Assembly (NCBI GenBank): GCA_965246875.1
Contig: CBDFFU010000006.1
Coordinates: 671,055 to 735,054 of the forward strand
Origin: DASWYT01 sp965246875
GTDB lineage: Bacteria; Pseudomonadota; Alphaproteobacteria; Micavibrionales; SZUA-601
DNA length: 64,000 nucleotides
Direction of reading: 5' to 3'
Part shown: positions 1 through 7,953 of the stretch, piece by piece
Layout: each line of letters starts with the position of its first letter
How positions within the stretch are numbered: position 1 is the stretch's first letter
Notes under the pieces: generated by a model
Databases searched by the model: none
Seen by the model: the letters and a program-made list of their open reading frames with translations, nothing else
What the model was told of the DNA's origin: nothing
Translations under genes and position numbers: made by a program

Positions 1-1
1 C

Positions 2-280
2 GGCAAGATCGCCAAAGACGTGTTCGCGATCATGATCGAAACCGGTGAAGAACCGGCGGCTATTGTTGAAAGCAAAGGCTTGAAACAAGTTACCGATACC
101 GGTGCCATCGAAAAAATTATCGATGACGTGATTGCCGCTAACGCCCAACAGGTTGCTGACTACCGCGGCGGTAAGGAAACGCTATTCGGTTTCTTTGTTG
201 GGCAGGTGATGAAACTATCCCAAGGCAAAGCCAACCCGGCTGTCGTCAATGATCTGCTAAAACAAAAATTGCAGGGATAA
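2..280 (+). CDS. gatB: Asp/Glu-tRNA amidotransferase subunit B, C-terminal end (partial)
   Basis: The gene enters from the left edge, and 92 codons and the TAA stop are visible. The reading frame is open from base 2. The residues match the C-terminal YqeY-like tail domain of GatB, including GGKETLFGFFVGQVMK and a final block ending in LLKQKLQG. GatB is the kinase/transamidase subunit of GatCAB, which converts misacylated Glu-tRNA(Gln) or Asp-tRNA(Asn) in the cytoplasm. The catalytic N-terminal part lies outside the window. A GTG at 20 is not the true start. Confidence 0.92.
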   Translation, partial: GKIAKDVFAIMIETGEEPAAIVESKGLKQVTDTGAIEKIIDDVIAANAQQVADYRGGKETLFGFFVGQVMKLSQGKANPAVVNDLLKQKLQG

Positions 281-302
281 AACAAAATAATTGACGGACT
301 TA

Positions 303-330
303 TAATCATGCTCATCTAATCATGCTCATC
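303..330 (+). repeat. 14-bp tandem duplication across the start codon of the GNAT gene
   Basis: TAATCATGCTCATC occurs twice back to back (303-316 and 317-330). The first copy gives ATG CTC ATC TAA, and the second gives the start of the acetyltransferase. Because 14 is not a multiple of three, the two starts are in different frames. Confidence 0.85.
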
Positions 331-753
331 ATTCGTAATTATATATCCAACGATTATCCATCAATCAAAGCACTGTACCTGCAAAGCGAACTGTATGGCG
401 GGAAATTTGACAATGCCCGTGATTCCGCTGAAAAAATGGCAAGTGTCACCAAACGCGATCCACAAGCTGTATTAGTCTGCGAACAGGCTGGCGACATCGT
501 CGGCACGGTTTCATTGATCGAAGACAGCCGAGTGGCTTTCCTGTTTCGCTTCGCGGTGATGGAATTGCCAAATAAATACGAGATTACCAGCGCACTGGAT
601 CAAGCTGCTTGCGCTATTTTGCGGTCGCGTAATCATGAGGAAGTGCTGGTCTATGCACCTTTGGATAACCCCACATTCGAGGCACGTTATGCCGCCACAG
701 GCATGACAAAAGGCAGCGCTTATCGTTGTTACTGGAAAAGCTTGAAAACATAA
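322..753 (+). CDS. GNAT-family N-acetyltransferase
   Basis: This is a 143-residue protein of single GNAT-domain size. It opens with a typical first strand and helix (IIRNYISNDYPSIKALY). The middle reads VLVCEQAGDIVGTVSLIED, the substrate-side strands of the fold. The end (EARYAATGMTKGSAYRCYW) resembles the last acetyl-CoA-side helix and strand. The substrate cannot be told. The start is odd: a 14-base tandem duplication (303-330) has duplicated the ATG, and the upstream copy (308) opens only a three-codon ORF. A weak purine-rich stretch (GACGGA, about 293) lies far from the ATG at 322. Confidence 0.75.
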   Translation: MLIIRNYISNDYPSIKALYLQSELYGGKFDNARDSAEKMASVTKRDPQAVLVCEQAGDIVGTVSLIEDSRVAFLFRFAVMELPNKYEITSALDQAACAILRSRNHEEVLVYAPLDNPTFEARYAATGMTKGSAYRCYWKSLKT

Positions 754-1053
754 GTTTGCACGGAAGAGGCTTCGTGCCATCTTTACTGTAGAATTTGGTC
801 TATAAAATGACGCGGTCGGCGGCATATGTTGTTCGCATGTGCTTGTCGTCCATATAAAAAATTGGCTGGATCGATAATCGTCGCGCCGGCGTTGTTAGTG
901 TTCTGGAGGTAGGGATATCATCGTATGAGAGAAGCAGGACACATTGCAATATATTGAGATTTTTTTTAGCGCCAAGCGACTTGAAACCGTTTATACAGCT
1001 GGAGAATTGCTTAATGGATTAAAGCGGAGATTGAACAGCAGAAAAGCATTTAC
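754..1053. other. Intergenic region, no gene recognised
   Basis: These 300 bp lie between the acetyltransferase and the AEC transporter. No ORF has a plausible ribosome site or protein-like composition. A run of eight T residues lies near 960. I see no RNA gene or clear promoter here. Confidence 0.5.
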
Positions 1054-2010
1054 ATGATCCAATTGTCGCATAAAATAGTTTATATGCATATTTTCTTAAC
1101 GCTAATCTTAAAGCTTTTGCCACTCTATGCCATTATGGCAGCTGGTTTCGTTCTGGGCCGCAAGCATAGCGAGCTGGGTCATGCAACCGCCATCATCCAA
1201 ATCAATTTTATAGCACCTGTAGTCATTGCTACTTCAATGGCCACACTTGAATTGCAAAGTCGTTATCTCATTTTGCCAGCTGTTGTTCTCATCGTCTGTT
1301 GTACAGTTGGTTTGACAGTTTTTGCAATCGGACGGCGTTTATGGCTGGATAATACGCCCAACCTCATGGCATATTCTGCCGGCTCCGGTAACACTGGGTA
1401 TTTCGGTATTCCTGTGGCGCTAATTTTATTTCCCGAAAACATGATCGGGCTGTTAATGTTGGCAGCGTTGGGTGTTCAGCTCTATGATAATACGCTTGGC
1501 TATTATTTGATCGCGCGTGGACATTATTCTATTCGTGACAGTATCAAGCGTCTGGTGCGGCTGCCGCTGTTGCATGCCAGTTTGCTGGGACTGATCTTCA
1601 GTGCCTTACATGTGAAACTGCCGCTGTTGATCACGGCAACAGCACATGATTTTCGCGGAGCCTATATTGTTTTAGGGGCTTTGATGATCGGCTTTGGATT
1701 AAGCAAAATCAAGGAATTCAAACCTGACAAGCTCTTTCTAAGCATCATGCTGGGTGCGCGATTTGTCGTTTGGCCACTGCTGATTTTTGGCTTTATAGCG
1801 TTTGATCGTGTGATGTTGCATCTCTTTTCAGCAGATGTTTATCCGATCCTGTTTTTGATTGCCATCGTTCCATTGCCGGCCAATGCGGTCGCCTTTGCCT
1901 TATTGCTGAATGTGCAGCCACAAAAAGCGGCAATTGCAGTTGTTGCCAGCACTATTATCGCATTGTTCTATATTCCAGCCATTTTAATTATCTTAGGATT
2001 TATCACATAA
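1054..2010 (+). CDS. AEC-family (auxin efflux carrier type) permease
   Basis: This is a 318-residue, almost wholly hydrophobic protein with about ten membrane segments, the usual size for AEC transporters. The opening LLPLYAIMAAGFVLGRK and the central stretch AYSAGSGNTGYFGIPVALIL, with its conserved N-T-G-x-x-G-x-P crossover, are the best family signatures. The end (VPLPANAVAFALLLN...A) is the matching second-half motif. Family members export small carboxylates or related anions; the substrate here is unknown. An ATG at 1084 (MHIFLTLILK) fits family N-termini better than 1054. Neither start has a strong ribosome site. A terminator hairpin follows directly. Confidence 0.85.
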   Translation: MIQLSHKIVYMHIFLTLILKLLPLYAIMAAGFVLGRKHSELGHATAIIQINFIAPVVIATSMATLELQSRYLILPAVVLIVCCTVGLTVFAIGRRLWLDNTPNLMAYSAGSGNTGYFGIPVALILFPENMIGLLMLAALGVQLYDNTLGYYLIARGHYSIRDSIKRLVRLPLLHASLLGLIFSALHVKLPLLITATAHDFRGAYIVLGALMIGFGLSKIKEFKPDKLFLSIMLGARFVVWPLLIFGFIAFDRVMLHLFSADVYPILFLIAIVPLPANAVAFALLLNVQPQKAAIAVVASTIIALFYIPAILIILGFIT

Positions 2011-2012
2011 AA

Positions 2013-2035
2013 AAAACGCCCTTAATGGGCGTTTT
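2013..2035. terminator. Rho-independent terminator between convergent genes
   Basis: The hairpin AAAACGCCC-ttaat-GGGCGTTTT starts three bases after the AEC stop codon. It has A and T flanks on both sides, so it could serve the AEC gene and the minus-strand DUF2795 gene that ends at 2051. Confidence 0.85.
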
Positions 2036-2050
2036 CAGTGTTACATCATC

Positions 2051-2239
2051 CTAATCGTGGTATTGATCGTACGATGTAACAACATCGTTAAAATTCGAAA
2101 ACCCGGCCTGCGGAATTTTGTCAACTGTATCGATCATCCAGCGTGGTGCGCCATTATCTTCCAGCATTTTTTTGACTTCATCCTTACTAGCATAAGACGA
2201 TAAACCGTCTAGGTAACTTTGAATGTGACCTTCAGCCAT
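2051..2239 (-). CDS. Small DUF2795-like protein, copy 1
   Basis: This is a 62-residue acidic protein. The pattern YLDGLSSYASKDEVKKMLEDNGAP then IDTVDKIPQAGFSNFNDV matches the DUF2795 layout: a short helix, a Lys/Asp-rich middle, and a hydrophobic L..LP..x-F.s..dV end. The function of this family is not established. A ribosome site (AGGAGG, about 2244-2249) precedes the ATG well. A paralogue with the same layout lies just upstream, 41 bp away, so the two are probably co-transcribed. Confidence 0.7.
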   Translation of the reverse strand: MAEGHIQSYLDGLSSYASKDEVKKMLEDNGAPRWMIDTVDKIPQAGFSNFNDVVTSYDQYHD

Positions 2240-2280
2240 AACATCCTCCTAACTGTTGGTTTGTGAAATAAAATCGCCAA

Positions 2281-2487
2281 TTAGTCGTTAGCATAGTCTT
2301 TCGTGACATCGTCGATCGAATAAAATTTATCATACGACATATCGTTTAAAGCGCTTAAAACTTGTGGTGTGGCTCGACTTTTTTGCGCCCAGTCCAGAAG
2401 TTCACTTTTGGAAACTGGCCAGTGTGCATCACCAACATATTTAATGATATCGCTGACCAAGCTATCAGTTGAACTATTATTTGACAT
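2281..2487 (-). CDS. Small DUF2795-like protein, copy 2
   Basis: This is a 68-residue protein read from the ATG at 2487 (MSNNSSTDSL). That start is preferred because GAAAGGT lies six bases upstream. A longer frame reaching 2502 has no such site. The core IIKYVGDAHWPVSKSELLDW and the LSALNDMSYDKFYSIDDV end match DUF2795 and parallel the neighbouring 62-residue protein. The sequences of the two have diverged widely, so this is an old duplication. The function is unknown. Confidence 0.7.
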   Translation of the reverse strand: MSNNSSTDSLVSDIIKYVGDAHWPVSKSELLDWAQKSRATPQVLSALNDMSYDKFYSIDDVTKDYAND

Positions 2488-2655
2488 GATGAAACCTTTC
2501 ATCGGTTGCTTACTGCGTATATTTATTATTTTTTAATTTAACGCAATAAAATTCAAGTTCATAAATGAACAACGGGTTAATCAATATTGAGATTACGAAG
2601 CTAAAATTTCACTGTTAAATAGCCCTGCAACATATAAAATTCTTATAAATATAAT

Positions 2656-2868
2656 TTAGCGCGAATATGATTTCTGTAACATAAATGCGGGTGTGGATAT
2701 AGGCTGAGACAGTCTATGTGTTTTATCCGCAGTCGATTTAATAAAGCAGCTGGCTATTAAATGTAATGCATAAACGATTGAAAAAACGACGATATCATGG
2801 TCCTCAATAACGAGCAGTGCCACGCTCATCATGAGGCAGTAACTGGCAAGAATAACTTTTGTAGTCAT
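2656..2868 (-). CDS. Hypothetical small membrane protein
   Basis: This gives 70 residues from the ATG at 2868 (MTTKVILASY). There is a membrane segment near residues 4-20 and a second one near 25-43, then a basic, Ser/Lys-rich tail. An AAAGGG lies 11 bases upstream. A start at 2892 is possible but adds a poorly placed leader. I recognise no family. The local sequence is AT-rich. Confidence 0.4.
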   Translation of the reverse strand: MTTKVILASYCLMMSVALLVIEDHDIVVFSIVYALHLIASCFIKSTADKTHRLSQPISTPAFMLQKSYSR

Positions 2869-2962
2869 GGTATCAAAGCCCTTTGGTGGCAATTTTATTT
2901 ATAAACCATAGGCATTATAGTTCTTAAGCTTTTGGAATAAAAGAAATAAATAACAACACACC

Positions 2963-2989
2963 AAAACAGGGGATTTAACCCCCTGTTTT
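2963..2989 (-). terminator. Terminator for the disordered-protein gene
   Basis: The inverted repeat AAAACAGGGG-attta-ACCCCCTGTTTT lies just downstream, on the minus strand, of the gene ending at 3012. On that strand the stem is followed by T-rich sequence. Confidence 0.75.
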
Positions 2990-3011
2990 AATTAAATTAT
3001 TAATTTTGTTA

Positions 3012-3521
3012 TTATTTTTTATTACGTGTCACGGCTTTGTTAATCTCATCATCCCGTTCATGCTTGGTGTGAAAACCCATATTGCCGGTAAAATGACGTT
3101 GTCCGCCATCGCTGCTAATCTGTTCCGATGGTTTCCCTTCGCCATCAACGGTCTCGCGACGCCCATAAAATTGATCTGGCTGCTGGTTGATGAAAGGCTG
3201 CTCATTTTCGTGCTCCCGCTCGTAATCAGCGGCACGATCATACGCACGGCCATTTTCGTTCATTGGGTTATTACGACCGAAATCACGTTCGTTTGTTTGA
3301 CTGTCGAATTTTTCCGTATTGCCATCCGGGTAATCATTTTCATCGGTAAAACGGCTTTGATTGGTCTTTTCCGAATAACCGGTATCACTGTGGCCGGTTG
3401 AATATTCGTCATCGGCATTGCTGTCAAAGGTCTTGTTATTTTTGTGACGCTCTTGATCCTGTTCCTTCACAGTTTCATCATGGTCATGCTGCAACATGTT
3501 TTTAGCTTCCTCGGCGTTCAT
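3012..3521 (-). CDS. Highly charged, probably disordered hypothetical protein
   Basis: This is a 169-residue protein with almost no hydrophobic residues, dominated by Asp, Glu, Asn, Gln, Lys and Arg. It holds no recognisable domain, membrane segment or signal. Scattered short themes recur (DENDY, NENGR, FDS, YER). The gene is supported by an excellent ribosome site (AGGAGA six bases before the ATG) and by its own terminator. Such compositions occur in desiccation or stress hydrophilins, but that assignment is only inference. Nearby genes (DUF2795, DUF2945) are also small stress-type families. An opposite-strand ORF over the same bases is hydrophobic only because it mirrors these codons. Confidence 0.65.
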   Translation of the reverse strand: MNAEEAKNMLQHDHDETVKEQDQERHKNNKTFDSNADDEYSTGHSDTGYSEKTNQSRFTDENDYPDGNTEKFDSQTNERDFGRNNPMNENGRAYDRAADYEREHENEQPFINQQPDQFYGRRETVDGEGKPSEQISSDGGQRHFTGNMGFHTKHERDDEINKAVTRNKK

Positions 3522-3658
3522 AATGCATCTCCTGACATTGTGTAAGTTGCACCCAAACTAAGACATCTTGGCGTAATAAGGCTATGGCTAAAGACCTTCA
3601 AATCATAAAGGCATCATAAGACGATTGATTTTATGCGCTGTTACACCATCTTGAAGTT

Positions 3659-4183
3659 ATGAAACCATATCTGATGATAATATCCGCATGCCTGTTGTTC
3701 TCGAGCTGTAGCCCTGACCTGGAGCGTTACAAGCAAGAAACACCCATCTTACAGCCAGACCGTTTTTTCAATGGCCGCCTAAACAGTTGGGGATTTTTCC
3801 AAAACAGTCAAGGACAGGCGGTCAAACGTTTTAAAATGCAGGCTGATGCAAAATGGCAAGGCGATCATGGCACCATGGACGAATATTTTATGTTTAATGA
3901 CGGCAGCACACAGGAACGTCACTGGACATTTGCAAAAACGGGAGATGACAGCTTTGTTGGCACGGCACCAGACGTGACAGGTGACGCAAAAGGTACTGTT
4001 TACGGCAATACGTTACACTGGGTTTACACCATCACGCTCAATGTCGATAACAAACCTCATACTGTCACCTTTAACGACTGGCTTTATTTAATAGATGACA
4101 GCCATATGTTCAGCATGGTGCAGATCAAAAAGTTTGGCTTGCCTGTTGGCAAACTCACGATGTTCTTTACCAAACAGGATTAG
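3659..4183 (+). CDS. DUF3833-family lipoprotein
   Basis: This is a 174-residue protein with a type II signal peptide, MKPYLMIISACLLFSSC, whose lipobox cysteine is residue 17. The body matches DUF3833 closely: FNGRLNSWGFFQNSQGQAVKRF, then the DEYFMFNDG, RHW and DVTGDAKGTVYGN steps, and the end DWLYLIDD..MFSM.QIKKFG. It should be anchored in the inner or outer membrane facing the periplasm. The function of the family is not established. Its TAG stop overlaps by four bases the convergent gene that ends at 4180. Confidence 0.85.
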   Translation: MKPYLMIISACLLFSSCSPDLERYKQETPILQPDRFFNGRLNSWGFFQNSQGQAVKRFKMQADAKWQGDHGTMDEYFMFNDGSTQERHWTFAKTGDDSFVGTAPDVTGDAKGTVYGNTLHWVYTITLNVDNKPHTVTFNDWLYLIDDSHMFSMVQIKKFGLPVGKLTMFFTKQD

Positions 4184-5442
4184 CGTTTACCGACGTAACG
4201 CACTTGCCAGACGCTGTTGCCGACATCGTCGGCTATTAACAGTGCGCCGTTGGGTTGTACCGTGACACCAGCAGGGCGACCATAGGCATCATCGCTTTTA
4301 TCACCAACCAGAAAGCCATTTAAAAAGTCCTGTGGCATGCCATCAGGTTTGCCATTTTTAAACGGGATAAAGATCACACGATAGCCACTGAAATCACTGC
4401 GGTTCCACGATCCGTGCTGACCGATGAAAACACCGTTGTGATAGGCAGCTGGAAACGCGTTTTGTGTGTAAAACGTCATCCCTAAAGAAGCGGTGTGTGA
4501 TCCTAAACCGTAATCTGGAACCAAGGCTTTTGCGACCAGATCAGCGCGTTCGCCGGCGCGGCGCGGGTCTTCGTGCTGGCCAAAGTAGCTGTACGGCCAG
4601 CCATCAAATCCATCACGTTCAACATGCGTCAAATAATCCGGCACCAGATCATTGCCCAACTGATCACGCTCGTTGACGACGGTCCACACAGAGCCATCAA
4701 CCGGGTAAATTCCCATGCCAACCGGATTGCGCAAGCCTGATGCGTAGATGGATTCGTTATTGCCGTCGGGATTGAACGCTAGGATATTGGCACGGCGTGC
4801 TTCATTTCTCATGCCATGCTCGGCAACATTACTGCTCGACCCAACGCTAACCAGAATCTTGGCGTGATCGGAACTAGCAATGATGTTGCGTGTCCAGTGA
4901 TTGTTATAACCCCCAGCTGGCAAGGATATAATCTGTTTGCCTTTGCCAGTGATGCGCCATTGACCGCGATGATACGGATAACGCCACACACCATCCGTAT
5001 TGGCCACATAAAAAGAATCACCCATGACTAACATGCCAAAGGGCTGGTTGAGCTCCTGCAAGAACAGGCCACGCGTTTCAGCAAACCCATCATTATTTTT
5101 ATCACGCAAAATTGTGATGCGGTTAGCACTTTTTTCTTTGTCTGTATCCGCTTCGGCAACCAACACATCGTTGTTTGGCAATACATACAGCCAGCGCGGG
5201 TTCCGCAAGTTTCCAGCAAATTTAGTGACTTTGAACCCTTCAGGGGCGGTTGGAGTTTTGCCCTCAGGCCAGCCGATATTCTCTGTGCGATGCACTGTTA
5301 AGACACTTTGCAAACGCTCTGTTTCGCCCAGTTGCGGATTTGGACCAAAACCCGGCACTTGCGTCGATGAAGTTTGGGCAAAAACAGTTCCTGACAACGA
5401 CAACAGAAAACCAGAAAATAGCAAAACGCGATGTATGCGCAT
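4180..5442 (-). CDS. Secreted sorbosone dehydrogenase-like (PQQ-type beta-propeller) protein
   Basis: This is a 420-residue protein with a Sec signal peptide (MRIHRVLLFSGFLLSLSGTVFA). The mature part reads as a six-bladed propeller of the soluble glucose/sorbosone dehydrogenase superfamily: FKVTKFAGNLRNPRWLYVLPN, LLVAEAD-type strands, and the conserved ASGLRNPVGM and GQHGSWNRS steps late in the protein. Family members oxidise aldoses or sorbosone with PQQ in the periplasm. The actual substrate and PQQ use are inferred, since no PQQ biosynthesis gene is in view. It ends in a four-base convergent overlap with the DUF3833 gene. Confidence 0.8.
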   Translation of the reverse strand: MRIHRVLLFSGFLLSLSGTVFAQTSSTQVPGFGPNPQLGETERLQSVLTVHRTENIGWPEGKTPTAPEGFKVTKFAGNLRNPRWLYVLPNNDVLVAEADTDKEKSANRITILRDKNNDGFAETRGLFLQELNQPFGMLVMGDSFYVANTDGVWRYPYHRGQWRITGKGKQIISLPAGGYNNHWTRNIIASSDHAKILVSVGSSSNVAEHGMRNEARRANILAFNPDGNNESIYASGLRNPVGMGIYPVDGSVWTVVNERDQLGNDLVPDYLTHVERDGFDGWPYSYFGQHEDPRRAGERADLVAKALVPDYGLGSHTASLGMTFYTQNAFPAAYHNGVFIGQHGSWNRSDFSGYRVIFIPFKNGKPDGMPQDFLNGFLVGDKSDDAYGRPAGVTVQPNGALLIADDVGNSVWQVRYVGKR

Positions 5443-5462
5443 AAGTAAACCTTGGGGTCTGG

Positions 5463-5678
5463 CTAGCTCTTGGTTTTTTTCAAGCTGTCTGGTTTGTGAA
5501 TAGCCATAGCCCCGGTCTGATCGCTTTTCACTTTATATTGTGGATCAGCAGCCGTTGCCTTGGCGACGTGGGTTTTGACTTTAGCTGTTTTTGTGACTTT
5601 TGCCACTACAGTGCCGGACGTTGTGCCTTGTGATGTTTTCCATTTAACATGGTCGCCTTTGGTTAAATCTTTTGTCAT
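5463..5678 (-). CDS. DUF2945 (HVA1/Tudor-like) small basic protein
   Basis: This is a 71-residue Lys/Thr-rich protein. The opening KGDHVKWKTSQGTTSGTVV and the ending YKVKSDQTGAMAIHKPDSLKK match the DUF2945 family, a small SH3/Tudor-like fold. The biochemical role is not established. The gene sits 16 bp after the start of nothing else and 20 bp upstream of the sorbosone dehydrogenase-like gene on the same strand, so the two may share a transcript. An AAAGG site precedes the ATG. Confidence 0.8.
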   Translation of the reverse strand: MTKDLTKGDHVKWKTSQGTTSGTVVAKVTKTAKVKTHVAKATAADPQYKVKSDQTGAMAIHKPDSLKKTKS

Positions 5679-5694
5679 TATAATGATAGCCTTT

Positions 5695-6459
5695 CTAGAG
5701 TGTTAGAGTCAGTTCAGGGGCGGGGGCTGGCACTGCTTGCGATGCCAAACGCGTTTGACCGGTCGGACATTGTGCCAGCAATGGACAACGTTTACAGGCC
5801 GGGTTGTAGAAGAAACAGCAACGCTGGCCGTGAAACATCAGAATTTCATGATGATCATAAACCTGTTGCGCATCCCAATCTGGCGGTAACAGACTTTCCA
5901 GCACAGCATGCGCTTTGCCTTCACCAAGGCTCGATGGAATAATACCAAGCCGGACGGTAACACGGTAATGATGACTATCAACGGGCAGGGCTGGCAAACG
6001 CAGATTGCTAAACAACATGACAGCCGCACTGGTTTTTGGCCCCACACCCGACAACTGCTCCAGCCATTGCCGAGCCTCTAGGACAGTCATATCTTGTAAA
6101 AAATCCAGCGTTAATGTGCCGCGCAGTTCAGTAATTTTGTGTAACACTTGTTGCAAACGTGGTGCTTTTTGTTCTGGCCATGTGCTGGCTTTAATCGCGT
6201 TTTGTACCAAGGCCACATCTGCATCACGCACGGCCTCCCATGTCGGAAACGCAGCGCGCAGCGTTTTGAACGCTATACCAGAATCCTTATTCTTAGTGCG
6301 ATGGGATAAAAATGATGACACCAACTCGCTTAGTGGATCAAGCGTATGAAAATAGGGCACCGGACAGCCATACTCGCTGCAAAGTTTGTGATGCACATCG
6401 AGGACAAACTGACGCAATTCATAGGAAGCGGGCGGTGTAGCGCGGGGCATTCGTCTCAC
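5695..6459 (-). CDS. Endonuclease III-like HhH-GPD DNA glycosylase
   Basis: This is a 254-residue cytoplasmic repair protein. The helix-hairpin-helix is LSGVGPKTSAAVML with the catalytic lysine at residue 142, and the GPD aspartate is Asp161 in LPVDSHHYRV. The C-terminal four-cysteine iron-sulfur motif is intact: C215-x6-C222-x2-C225-x5-C231. All residues needed for Nth-type glycosylase and AP-lyase chemistry are therefore present. It is longer at both ends than E. coli Nth and carries Cys-rich CCFFYNPACKRC. It is probably a paralogue of the standard nth, since the flanks of the HhH diverge from it. Confidence 0.85.
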   Translation of the reverse strand: MRRMPRATPPASYELRQFVLDVHHKLCSEYGCPVPYFHTLDPLSELVSSFLSHRTKNKDSGIAFKTLRAAFPTWEAVRDADVALVQNAIKASTWPEQKAPRLQQVLHKITELRGTLTLDFLQDMTVLEARQWLEQLSGVGPKTSAAVMLFSNLRLPALPVDSHHYRVTVRLGIIPSSLGEGKAHAVLESLLPPDWDAQQVYDHHEILMFHGQRCCFFYNPACKRCPLLAQCPTGQTRLASQAVPAPAPELTLTL

Positions 6460-6526
6460 ATGATTATTAACATGTAACGATTAAGCGCGATCAAAAATAA
6501 AGATTCGATAATGAAAGTTGGTGTGT

Positions 6527-7021
6527 TTACAGGATATAATTTTTATCGTGGTTATAACCGTAATTATTGTTTGTTTTTGATCCCGGGATGAGGCTCAGTA
6601 AGACGCGGGTAATAGCAAAACTGCCCAGCATAACCGTTGCCCCCAGAAATGGTACATACAGCAAATAAATCAAGATCAGCCAACGGCCTTTGACGTTAAA
6701 ATCATGCAACCGCTTGACATCCGTGGTCAGAATGAACCAGGCTGTGAAGCTTGTCGCGGTTAAAATACTGACAATCATAAACCATTCTACTACATCGGCT
6801 TTTTCAATGTCGTGAATGAACATATTTTTCAACAAGAATAAAATGGCTAATGCGGCGACGAAAATGAAATGACGGATGACGTAACGCCGGCGCCCAATGC
6901 GTCCGGTTAAATCTTCACCGATATAGCGGTTGATAAACCACGAGAACATAATAATAAACGCGATGATCCCTTGCTGTGCTAGCGTCATGTTCATAAAGGC
7001 TTGGGAGCGGGGATCGGTCAT
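6527..7021 (-). CDS. DUF805-family membrane protein
   Basis: This is a 164-residue protein with four membrane segments. It carries the DUF805 signatures GRIGRRRYVIRHF after the first segment, VKRLHDFNVKGRWLIL before the third, and LIPGSKTNNNYG near the C-terminus. DUF805 proteins are inner-membrane proteins of unknown function. The N-terminal segment before GRIGRRRY is longer than usual. Confidence 0.75.
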   Translation of the reverse strand: MTDPRSQAFMNMTLAQQGIIAFIIMFSWFINRYIGEDLTGRIGRRRYVIRHFIFVAALAILFLLKNMFIHDIEKADVVEWFMIVSILTATSFTAWFILTTDVKRLHDFNVKGRWLILIYLLYVPFLGATVMLGSFAITRVLLSLIPGSKTNNNYGYNHDKNYIL

Positions 7022-7122
7022 TCAGTAAACCATTTCAGTGTATAATCCAACTAACTTACCGGGTCAGCCGCCGCTTGCCAAGAAAATTCGCCCAAAACGG
7101 GGTCGATTTGCCATTTATTGCC

Positions 7123-7150
7123 TTGCAATTACGGCATTTCGAGATATAAT
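7123..7150 (+). promoter_or_regulatory. Sigma-70-type promoter upstream of rplY
   Basis: TTGCAA (7123-7128), a 16-bp spacer and a perfect TATAAT (7145-7150) are present. Transcription would begin about 70 bases before the rplY start and leave a GC-rich leader. Confidence 0.7.
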
Positions 7151-7230
7151 CGCGCCAAAATCAGGCCTATGAGGACTGAATCACCGGTCGCGGCACCCCT
7201 GGAGGCCCGGCCATCTTACAGGAGACTGCC

Positions 7231-7875
7231 ATGTCTGAACATTTCCAATTGGCTGCATCTGTACGTGAACGGGCAGGTAAGGGGAACGCTCGTGCGACAC
7301 GTAAAGAAGGCCGCATTCCTGCCGTTATTTACGGCGATAACAAACCGGCTGTCATGGTTTCGCTGGAAACCTTGCCTTTGATCAAAGCGCTGCACAGCGG
7401 CTCATTTTTCACCCACTTATGCGAAGTTCATGTCGATAACCAGAAACATTTGGTGTTGGCCCGTGACGTGCAAATGCACCCGGTCAAAGACCACCCGGAA
7501 CATGTCGATTTCTTGCGCGTTGGCGAGAAAACGTTCGTGACCGTTGGCGTACCGGTGACCTTTATCAACTACGATAAAGCACCTGGTATCCGTAAGGGTG
7601 GTGTGCTGAACGTCGTGTTGCATGAGATCGAAGTCCGCGTTCGCGCCGACATGATCCCTGACAACATCGAGATCGAAATGGGCAGCAAAGACATTGGCGA
7701 TGCCGTCAAACTGTCTGACATCAAACTGCCGAACGGTGCTACAACCTTGATTGATGCAGACAGCACCATCGTTACGATCGCGCCGCCTACCGTGACCAAA
7801 GAAGATGCTGCACAGGATGCTGCACAAGCGGCTGCTCAGGCTGCGGCGGCTGCGACAACAGCCAAGAAGAAATAA
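7231..7875 (+). CDS. rplY: 50S ribosomal protein L25 (Ctc form)
   Basis: This is a 214-residue protein of the long L25/Ctc type. The N-terminal 5S-rRNA-binding L25 domain begins LAASVRERAGKGNARATRKEGRIPAVIYGD. A C-terminal TL5-like beta domain follows (about residues 100-190), and the protein ends in an Ala-rich tail with KKK. A ribosome site (AGGAGA) lies seven bases before the ATG. The gene is followed by a terminator and then by pth and ychF, a very common alphaproteobacterial order. Confidence 0.95.
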   Translation: MSEHFQLAASVRERAGKGNARATRKEGRIPAVIYGDNKPAVMVSLETLPLIKALHSGSFFTHLCEVHVDNQKHLVLARDVQMHPVKDHPEHVDFLRVGEKTFVTVGVPVTFINYDKAPGIRKGGVLNVVLHEIEVRVRADMIPDNIEIEMGSKDIGDAVKLSDIKLPNGATTLIDADSTIVTIAPPTVTKEDAAQDAAQAAAQAAAAATTAKKK

Positions 7876-7897
7876 GCTTTTCGGCTCAAGTTTTAAC

Positions 7898-7925
7898 AAC
7901 CCCCGCCGTTGCGCGGGGGTTTTTT
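7898..7925 (+). terminator. Rho-independent terminator after rplY
   Basis: The stem CCCCCGC / GCGGGGG with a six-base loop is followed by TTTTTT. It lies about 25 bases after the rplY stop codon and before pth. Confidence 0.9.
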
Positions 7926-7953
7926 ATGAACGGTTTGATGTGACGCAAAATTC

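Noticed and set aside
3006..3401. 131-residue plus-strand ORF over the disordered-protein gene
   Set aside because: It mirrors the charged codons of the minus-strand gene, has no ribosome site, and the minus strand has a strong one plus a terminator.
7417..7899. 160-residue minus-strand ORF over rplY
   Set aside because: It is a shadow of a certain ribosomal protein gene and has a Cys/Arg-rich, unnatural sequence.
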